From Conexibacter sp. (GTDB taxonomy: Bacteria; Actinomycetota; Thermoleophilia; Solirubrobacterales; Solirubrobacteraceae): a stretch of 5,295 bases of DNA. Positions 1 through 4,895 of the stretch are shown here, one piece after another (within the stretch, counting starts at the first letter, position 1; every line of letters starts with the position of its first letter). The notes under the pieces were generated by a model that did no database searches, was not told where the DNA came from, and saw only the letters and a program-made list of their open reading frames with translations. The stretch covers positions 1 to 5,295 of the forward strand of contig JAOPZD010000151.1 of the NCBI GenBank assembly GCA_025964295.1, read 5' to 3'. The translations under genes and the position numbers were made by a program.

Positions 1-180
1 CTCGCCGCCTGCGCCGCGGCCATCTCTGTCACCGCCGTCGCCGCGCCGAAGCCCAAGGCGCCCGCCGCCGCCCCGGCCGTCGCCGCGCCGCCGCCGGCCG
101 CCGCCCCGGCGCCGACCGGCAAGGCCAACGCCAACGGCCACGCCACCCAGGACGCCCCGCCCGGCCAGTCCAAGAAATAG
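1..180 (+). CDS. C-terminal end of an Ala/Pro-rich protein (partial)
   Basis: Reading frame 1 is open from the window edge to a TAG at 178-180, giving 59 residues. The start lies outside the window. The visible part begins with a mildly hydrophobic stretch (LAACAAAISVTAVAA), which could be the end of a signal peptide or membrane helix. LAAC resembles a lipoprotein box, but the hydrophobic run continues after the Cys, so a lipoprotein is doubtful. An Ala/Pro/Lys low-complexity segment follows, in which AAAPA occurs twice, encoded by a 14-bp direct repeat (64-77 and 97-110). The end is polar and Gly/Asn/His-rich (GKANANGHATQDAPPGQSKK). No enzymatic domain is visible. The tail looks disordered and could be a cell-wall-spanning or linker region. 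The product is not recognised. That it is a real gene rests on frame openness and on the next gene's ribosome binding site lying downstream of its stop. Confidence 0.55.
   Translation, partial: LAACAAAISVTAVAAPKPKAPAAAPAVAAPPPAAAPAPTGKANANGHATQDAPPGQSKK
64..110 (+). repeat. Short direct repeat within Ala/Pro-rich coding tail
   Basis: The 14-mer gccgccgccccggc occurs at 64-77 and again at 97-110, 33 bases apart and in the same frame, so both copies encode AAAPA. This is a coding low-complexity repeat from Ala/Pro codon use, not a mobile or regulatory repeat. Confidence 0.5.
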
Positions 181-211
181 GGCCTGACCTTCCGCCGCCG
201 CGGGCGTCGTT

Positions 212-251
212 GGCCTACCAGGCCTGAGCGCTCGCGCGGACGCGCGCGCTC
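212..251 (+). terminator. Possible terminator hairpins after the partial gene
   Basis: Two dyads lie between the TAG at 178-180 and the next start at 288. The first is small: ggcct (212-216) pairs with aggcc (220-224) around a 3-base loop. The second is longer: gagcgctcgcgcg (226-238) pairs with cgcgcgcgctc (241-251), an 11-bp GC stem with a 2-base bulge (ct) and a very tight loop. No T-tract follows, so this is not a textbook intrinsic terminator. In high-GC actinobacteria, U-less hairpins downstream of genes are often proposed as terminators, which is the basis for this call. It could equally be a 5' leader structure of the next gene. Confidence 0.35.
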
Positions 252-275
252 GGCCGTCCCGTTCACCTTCATCTC

Positions 276-283
276 AGGAAGGG
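276..283 (+). promoter_or_regulatory. Ribosome binding site of the Asp-box protein gene
   Basis: AGGAAGGG, four bases before the ATG at 288 (eight bases counted from the AGGA core), is the clearest Shine-Dalgarno-like sequence in the window. It fixes the start at 288, and a signal peptide follows directly. I could not pick out convincing -35/-10 promoter boxes in 181-275. Confidence 0.7.
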
Positions 284-287
284 CCTC

Positions 288-2117
288 ATGACCCCAGGAC
301 ACCGCCCCACGCGCCTGCCGGCGATCGGCGCGCTGCTCGCCATCGCGGCCGTCGCGACGCTCCTCGCCGCCGCCACCGCGATGGCCGACTCGCGGGTCAC
401 CGTCGGCGCTCCCGCCCACGGCACGCCGTTCTCGCAGAACAAGCAGAACGAGCCGGCGCTCGCCGTCGACGCCAACCACCCCAACATCCTCGTCGCGGGC
501 AGCAACGACAACATCGACATGGAGCAGTGCGCGGCCGTGGACGACGGCGAGGACCCGCCCGGCTCCCAGTGCCCGTTCACGCCCGGCGTCGGCGTCTCGG
601 GCGTGTACTTCTCCTTCGACAGCGGCCACTCCTGGACGCAGCCGACCTACACCGGCGCCAGCGCGCGCGGGTGCGTCACCCCGACGCCGTGCACGGTCGC
701 GCCCGAGGGCCCGATCGGGACGCTGCCCTTCTACGGCGAGAACGGCCTGACCTCCGACGGCGACCCGGCGCTCGCCTTCGGGCCGATCCGCGGCGCCGAC
801 GGCCGCTTCTCGTGGGCCAACGGCTCGCGGCTGTACTACGCCAACCTCACCTCGGGCGCGGTCAAGGGCTTCGAGGCGATCGCGGTCTCGCGCACCGACG
901 ACGTCGCGGCCGCGGCGGCCGGCACGAAGTCGGCCTGGCGGCCGCCGGTCCTGGTCTCCAAGCAGTCCTCGACGCTCTTCTCCGACAAGGAGCAGATCTG
1001 GGCCGACAACGCGGCCAGCAGCCCCAACTTCGGCAACGTGTACGTCTGCTACGCGGCCTACCGCGGCCAGGAGAAGGGCAACGGGCTCCCGGAGCCGATC
1101 ATCGTGGCGCGCTCGACCGACGGCGGCGGGACGTGGTCGACCAAGCAGGTCTCCTCGGCGCAGCTCAACGGCAACAACCCGGGGCGTGACGGCTGCACGG
1201 TCCGCACCGACTCCCATGGCAAGGTGTACGTCTTCTTCCGGGCGGACGACCCGAAGAGCAAGGTGCCGTCCGAGCTGATGACGCAGTCGGCCGACGGCGG
1301 CCGGACGTTCACGCCGGCGCGTGCGGTCGCCGGGCCGGCCCAGACCGCGGGCCTGCTCGACCCGACGATCCTGCGGCCGGTGATGGACGGCCTGGCCGGC
1401 GCCCGCGCGGACCTCGCGCCGGGGCCGAGCGTCGACGTCGCCAACGGCGCGCCGACCGGTGCCGACGCGACCGACGAGCTGGCGATGGCGTGGGTCGACG
1501 GCAGCCAGGGCATCAACGACGAGCGCGCGCTGCTGAGCACGTCGACCGACAGCGGCTCGACCTGGCAGGCGCGCGGCAGCGTCCCGGTTCCGGGCCGGCC
1601 GTACTACGTCGCGCCGGCGCTCGCGCCGGACGGCACGCGGCTGTACCTCAGCTACAACGCGTTCACCACCGACTACCAGCCGACGACGGCGACGCCGCGC
1701 GTCCTGGTCGGCGGCCTCCTGAGCGCGCCGCTGGGCGCCGCGGGTGCGCCGGGCGGCTGGTCGACGGTCGACGCGGGGGCGCCCGGCGACCCGCGCGGCA
1801 GCAGCCAGAACAACCTGGTGGCCGAGTTCCTCGGCGACTACGTCTACGCGATCGCGACGCGGACCTACGGAGCGGGGGTCTACAACGACGCGCGCAACGC
1901 CGCGGACTGCCCGGCGGTCGACGGGTTCCGGCAGGCCTACGAGGAGGGCGTCCAGGCCGGTCAGCTGCCGCCGATCGCCACGGAGGACTCGCCGGCCGAG
2001 CGCGACGACGCGGACGCCGACGCCCCCGCGGCGGCGCCGGCCCGGCCGTCGATCACGACGCAGTGCGCGCCGGACTTCGGCAACTCCGACATCTACGGGG
2101 CCACCTCGGCGCCGTAG
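288..2117 (+). CDS. Secreted Asp-box (BNR/sialidase-like) beta-propeller protein
   Basis: The product has 609 residues. Residues 1-33 form a Sec signal peptide: basic start (H5, R6, R9), hydrophobic core at about 11-30, and an AMA|DS cleavage site after A33. Four Asp boxes (S-x-D-x-G-x-[ST]-[WF]) mark propeller blades: SFDSGHSW 109-116, STDGGGTW 276-283, SADGGRTF 334-341 and STDSGSTW 419-426. Other blade-like segments are NEPALAVDANHPN (54-66), DPALAFGP (159-166), DKEQIWADN (233-241) and FLGDYVYAIAT (514-524). Eight cysteines (81, 95, 129, 135, 254, 303, 541, 593) could form disulfides, which fits export. Near the C-terminus an acidic Asp/Ala run (about 567-585) looks like a flexible loop. 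Asp boxes are structural and occur in sialidases, other glycosidases and non-enzymatic propellers. I see no N-terminal RIP motif or clear arginine triad, so sialidase activity should not be assumed. The likely role is extracellular or cell-surface binding, or an uncharacterised hydrolase. There is no membrane anchor, sortase signal or lipobox. The gene appears monocistronic. Confidence 0.85.
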   Translation: MTPGHRPTRLPAIGALLAIAAVATLLAAATAMADSRVTVGAPAHGTPFSQNKQNEPALAVDANHPNILVAGSNDNIDMEQCAAVDDGEDPPGSQCPFTPGVGVSGVYFSFDSGHSWTQPTYTGASARGCVTPTPCTVAPEGPIGTLPFYGENGLTSDGDPALAFGPIRGADGRFSWANGSRLYYANLTSGAVKGFEAIAVSRTDDVAAAAAGTKSAWRPPVLVSKQSSTLFSDKEQIWADNAASSPNFGNVYVCYAAYRGQEKGNGLPEPIIVARSTDGGGTWSTKQVSSAQLNGNNPGRDGCTVRTDSHGKVYVFFRADDPKSKVPSELMTQSADGGRTFTPARAVAGPAQTAGLLDPTILRPVMDGLAGARADLAPGPSVDVANGAPTGADATDELAMAWVDGSQGINDERALLSTSTDSGSTWQARGSVPVPGRPYYVAPALAPDGTRLYLSYNAFTTDYQPTTATPRVLVGGLLSAPLGAAGAPGGWSTVDAGAPGDPRGSSQNNLVAEFLGDYVYAIATRTYGAGVYNDARNAADCPAVDGFRQAYEEGVQAGQLPPIATEDSPAERDDADADAPAAAPARPSITTQCAPDFGNSDIYGATSAP

Positions 2118-2135
2118 GGCGTGGGAGCGCTCTCA

Positions 2136-2163
2136 GGCGGGCCGCTTCCGCAGGCGGCCCGCC
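2136..2163 (+). terminator. Hairpin downstream of the Asp-box gene, probable terminator
   Basis: ggcgggccgc (2136-2145) is perfectly complementary to gcggcccgcc (2154-2163): a 10-bp all-GC stem with an 8-base loop, starting 18 bases after the TAG at 2115-2117. No T-run follows, so termination, if it happens here, would be of the U-less GC-hairpin kind proposed for high-GC actinobacteria. Position directly after a stop codon and the perfect pairing support the call. Confidence 0.5.
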
Positions 2164-2170
2164 GAGCGCA

Positions 2171-2194
2171 CGCCGTACCGGGGGCGGTACGGCG
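2171..2194 (+). promoter_or_regulatory. Perfect 9-bp inverted repeat upstream of the SDR gene
   Basis: cgccgtacc (2171-2179) and ggtacggcg (2186-2194) are perfect inverted repeats around a 6-base G-rich spacer. They begin 7 bases after the preceding hairpin and end 48 bases before the ATG at 2243. As RNA this would be a second stem-loop in tandem, possibly part of a bipartite terminator. As DNA, a symmetric 9+6+9 dyad at this distance from a start fits an operator for a dimeric repressor controlling the SDR-GH13 pair. The TACC/GGTA bases break the otherwise pure GC context, which slightly favours a specific site. The two readings cannot be separated from sequence alone. Confidence 0.4.
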
Positions 2195-2242
2195 GCTGAC
2201 CGTGCCGCCTGCTCGCGCGTCTCGCGGGGAACGGTGGGCCCC

Positions 2243-3241
2243 ATGAGCGACACGACGGTCGTGATCACGGGCGCGACGAACGGCATCGGGCGGGCGACGG
2301 TGCGGCGCTTCGCGGGCCCTGGCGTGAACATCGGCCTCATCGCTCGCGGAGACGATGGGCTCCGAGCCACGCGCGACGAGGTCGAGCGGGCGGGCGGCCG
2401 GGCGCTGATGCTGCCGGCCGACGTCGCCGACGCCGAGGCCGTCGACGCGGCCGCATCGGCGGCCGAGGAGGCGTTCGGGCCGATCGACGTCTGGGTCAAC
2501 AACGCGATGGCGACGGTCTTCGCGTTCCTGTGGGACGTCTCGGCCGAGGAGTTCCGGCGGGCCAACGAGGTGACCTACTTCGGCTCGATCTGGGGGATGC
2601 AGGCGGCGTTGAAGCGCATGCGGCCGCGCGACCGCGGGACGATCGTGCAGGTCGGCTCGGCGCTGGCCTTTCGCGGCGTCCCGCTGCAGGCGCCCTACTG
2701 CGGCGCCAAGCACGGCATCCAGGGCGCCTTCGAGTCGCTGCGCACCGAGCTGCGCCACGAGCGCTCCAACGTGCACCTCACGACCGTGCACCTGCCGGGC
2801 GTCAACACGCCGCAGTTCGAGCACGCGCGCGACAAGCTCGACACGGTCTCGATGCCGGTGGCGCCCTTCTACCAGCCCGAGGTCGCCGCCGAGGCGATCC
2901 ACTGGGCCGCCCACCACCGCCGCCGCGAGGTCTACGTCGGGATCCCGACCGTCTACACGATCTGGGGCAACAAGCTCGCGCCCTGGCTGGCCGAGCGCTA
3001 CCTCGCCGCGACCGCGGTCAAGGGCCAGCAGAGCGGCCGGCCCAAGAGCCCCGACCGGCGCGACAACCTCTTCGCGCCACCGCCCGGCGACCCCGGTGCG
3101 CACGGCCCCTACGACGAGCAGGCGCACGGGCGCAGCCTCCAGCTGTGGATGACCAAGCACCGTCGCGCGCTCGGCGCGGGGGCCGGGGCCGCCGCCGTCG
3201 CCGGCGTGGCGGGTGGGGCCGCGGCCGCGAGGTCGCGCTGA
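2243..3241 (+). CDS. SDR family NAD(P)-dependent oxidoreductase with C-terminal extension
   Basis: The product has 332 residues. It is a classical short-chain dehydrogenase/reductase: a Rossmann fold begins at once with the cofactor glycine motif TGATNGIG (9-16), then the adenine-contacting ADV (59-61), NNAM in place of the usual NNAG (86-89), the active-site helix Asn (N108), the catalytic Ser (S139 in VGSAL), YxxxK (Y152, K156) and the LPGVNTP loop (184-190). All four catalytic positions are present, so an active enzyme reducing a carbonyl or oxidising an alcohol with NAD(P) is expected; the substrate cannot be told. The Rossmann core ends near 235-260. The remaining 70 or so residues form an extension with a polar Pro/Gly segment (about 262-296, with NLFAPPPGDPGAHG), a short W-containing piece (LWMTKHRR, 301-308) and an Ala/Gly-rich helix-like end (309-329) that may touch the membrane. 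The ATG at 2243 is chosen because the fold starts there. The frame is open far upstream, but only as GC-driven shadow. The ribosome site is weak (gggga 2226-2230 or ggtggg 2233-2238). The GH13 gene follows one base after the stop. Confidence 0.9.
   Translation: MSDTTVVITGATNGIGRATVRRFAGPGVNIGLIARGDDGLRATRDEVERAGGRALMLPADVADAEAVDAAASAAEEAFGPIDVWVNNAMATVFAFLWDVSAEEFRRANEVTYFGSIWGMQAALKRMRPRDRGTIVQVGSALAFRGVPLQAPYCGAKHGIQGAFESLRTELRHERSNVHLTTVHLPGVNTPQFEHARDKLDTVSMPVAPFYQPEVAAEAIHWAAHHRRREVYVGIPTVYTIWGNKLAPWLAERYLAATAVKGQQSGRPKSPDRRDNLFAPPPGDPGAHGPYDEQAHGRSLQLWMTKHRRALGAGAGAAAVAGVAGGAAAARSR
3229..3233 (+). promoter_or_regulatory. Candidate ribosome binding site inside the SDR tail
   Basis: GAGGT lies ten bases (counted from its GAGG) before the ATG at 3243 and inside the last codons of the SDR gene. 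It supports ATG 3243 over the in-frame GTG at 3213, which would overlap the SDR gene by 29 bases and add ten residues (Arg/Gly/Pro-rich) with no family resemblance. The stop and start are arranged as tgacatg, which suggests re-initiation by ribosomes finishing the SDR gene. Confidence 0.45.
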
Positions 3242-3242
3242 C

Positions 3243-4895
3243 ATGCGCCTGGACCAGGTCAGCGACCAGTGGTGGAAGAACGGCGTCATCTACTGCCTCG
3301 ACGCCGAGACGTTCCTGGACACCGACGGAGACGGCGTCGGCGACCTCGCCGGCGTGGCCCATCAGATCGACTACCTCGCCGGGCTCGGCGTCACGTGCCT
3401 GTGGCTCATGCCCTTCCAGCCCAGCCCCAACCGCGACGACGGCTACGACGTCGCCGACTACTACGGGGTCGACCCGCGCCTGGGGACCCTCGGCGACTTC
3501 GTCGAGCTGGTGCGCACGGCGACCAACCGCGGGCTGCGGGTGGTCGTCGACTTCGTCGTCAACCACACCTCCGACGAGCACCCGTGGTTCCATGAGGCGC
3601 GCGGCGACCGCGACGCGCCGCGCCGCGACTGGTACGTCTGGCGCGACGAGCCGTCCGACGAGCCCGCCGGCCTGTCCTTCCCGGGGCGGGAGAACAGCAA
3701 CTGGGAGCTCGACGAGGGCAGCGGCCAGTACTACCTGCACCGCTTCTACCGCTTCCAGCCCGACCTGAACATCGACAACGACGCGGTCCGCGAGGAGATC
3801 GCGCGGATCATGGGCTACTGGCTGGCGCTGGGCGTGGCGGGCTTTCGCATGGACGCGGTCCCGGCCTTGCTCGAGACCTCCGGACTGCCCGACGGCGGAC
3901 GCGGCGACACGCGGGAATGGCTGCGCGACCTGCGCCAGTTCGTGACCCGCCGGCGCGGCGACGCGATGCTGCTGGGGGAGGCCAACGTCGATCCGCAGCA
4001 GCTGTCGCAGTACTTCGGCGACCACGGCGACATGTTGCACATGGAGCTCGGCTTCCTGCTCAACCAGCACCTCTGGCTCGCGCTCGCGCGCGGGCGGGCC
4101 GAGCCGCTGGAGACGCTGATCCGCACGCTGCCGATGCTCGCCGCGGACTCCAGCTGGGCGACGTTCCTGCGCAATCACGACGAGCTGACGCTCGACAAGC
4201 TGACCGTGGGCCAGCGCCAGGAGATCTTCGACGCGTTCGGCCCTGACGAGGACATGCAGCTCTACGGACATGGCCTCCGGCGCCGCGCGGCGCCGATGCT
4301 GGGCGGCGACGGCGCGCGGCTGCGCCTGGCGTGGAGCCTGCTGTTCGCGCTGCCGGGGACGCCGATCGTCTTCTACGGCGACGAGATCGGCATGGGCGAG
4401 AACCTCGCCATCGAGGACCGCTACGCCGTCCGCTCGCCGATGCAGTGGTCGGCCGATCCGCATGGCGGCTTCACGAAGGCCTCCGAGCCCGTCCGTCCGC
4501 TCACCGAAGGGGACTTCTCACCCGAGCGCGTCAACGTCCACGACCAGCGCCGGGACCCCGGGTCGCTGCTGCACTTCATGCAGCACTTGATCCTGTCGCG
4601 CCGGGAGCGGCCGGAGTTCGGGTGGGGCAGCGTCACGCTGATCGAGTGCGAAGCGCCCTCGGTGCTCTGTCACCGCTGCGACTGGCAGGGCAGCACGGTC
4701 GTCGCCGTCCACAACCTCGGCGGCGAGGCCGCGACGGCGACGCTCGAGCTCGGCGCTGACGCGCGCGGCGTCGACGACGTCCTGGAGGGACGCTCGTTCG
4801 CGATGGGGGAGGGCGGCCGGCTGGAGGTCGAGCTCGGCGGCTACGGGTACCTGTGGCTGCTCGTGCGCCGTGCGGGCGACCGGCGCCTCAACTGA
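3243..4895 (+). CDS. GH13 alpha-amylase family enzyme, trehalose-synthase-like
   Basis: The product has 550 residues with no signal peptide, so it is probably cytoplasmic. It is a (beta/alpha)8-barrel glycoside hydrolase of family 13. N-terminal WWKNGVIYCLDAETF is followed by the Asp-rich calcium loop DTDGDGVGD (26-34) and the RDDGYDVADYYGVDP segment (64-78). All conserved regions are intact: region I DFVVNH (103-108), region II GFRMDAVP with nucleophile D204 and R202, region III LLGEAN with acid/base E246, and region IV FLRNHDE with D313. GIRRR-like GLRRRAAP (344-351), LPGTPIVFYGDEIGMG (370-385) and SPMQW (398-402) match the trehalose synthase branch. A C-terminal beta-sandwich (about 455-545) ends in GGYGYLWLL. 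The length is slightly below trehalose synthases as I recall them. IYCLDAETF and LMPFQPSPN differ from the trehalose synthase consensus (FYEVLVRSF, LPPF), so the reaction may be maltose-trehalose isomerisation, alpha-glucoside hydrolysis or transglucosylation. The gene starts one base after the SDR stop and overlaps a convergent GH13 gene by 8 bases. Confidence 0.92.
   Translation: MRLDQVSDQWWKNGVIYCLDAETFLDTDGDGVGDLAGVAHQIDYLAGLGVTCLWLMPFQPSPNRDDGYDVADYYGVDPRLGTLGDFVELVRTATNRGLRVVVDFVVNHTSDEHPWFHEARGDRDAPRRDWYVWRDEPSDEPAGLSFPGRENSNWELDEGSGQYYLHRFYRFQPDLNIDNDAVREEIARIMGYWLALGVAGFRMDAVPALLETSGLPDGGRGDTREWLRDLRQFVTRRRGDAMLLGEANVDPQQLSQYFGDHGDMLHMELGFLLNQHLWLALARGRAEPLETLIRTLPMLAADSSWATFLRNHDELTLDKLTVGQRQEIFDAFGPDEDMQLYGHGLRRRAAPMLGGDGARLRLAWSLLFALPGTPIVFYGDEIGMGENLAIEDRYAVRSPMQWSADPHGGFTKASEPVRPLTEGDFSPERVNVHDQRRDPGSLLHFMQHLILSRRERPEFGWGSVTLIECEAPSVLCHRCDWQGSTVVAVHNLGGEAATATLELGADARGVDDVLEGRSFAMGEGGRLEVELGGYGYLWLLVRRAGDRRLN
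4888..4895. other. Tail-to-tail overlap of two convergent GH13 genes
   Basis: The + strand gene stops with TGA at 4893-4895 and the - strand gene stops with TGA read from 4890-4888. The two coding regions therefore overlap by 8 bases and leave no intergenic space for an ordinary bidirectional terminator, so transcripts from the two genes probably overlap as antisense. Confidence 0.85.

Noticed and set aside
1..12. Lipoprotein box (LAAC) in the partial first gene
   Set aside because: The hydrophobic run continues for another ten or so residues past the Cys and the start codon is not in the window, so lipidation cannot be supported.
1490..2242. In-frame upstream extension of the SDR gene to position 1490, and overlapping + strand frames at 527-1189 and 1744-2199
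   Set aside because: The extra residues are Arg/Gly/Ala-rich nonsense overlapping the Asp-box gene in another frame. The SDR fold begins exactly at the ATG at 2243, so no fusion is implied.
3213..3242. Upstream GTG start at 3213 for the GH13 gene
   Set aside because: It would add ten Arg/Gly/Pro residues and overlap the SDR gene; ATG 3243 has a better-placed GAGG and starts right before the conserved N-terminal segment.
2093..3289. A 398-codon open frame on the minus strand opposite the SDR gene
   Set aside because: The product is Arg/Gly/Ala/Val low-complexity and lies exactly opposite a well-supported SDR gene; it is a codon-bias shadow.
3018..4463. A 481-codon open frame on the minus strand opposite the SDR end and GH13 gene
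   Set aside because: The translation is Arg/Val/Asp/Gln-rich with no fold-like pattern, and the opposite strand carries a clear GH13 enzyme with all catalytic motifs. Long antisense open frames are expected at this GC content.
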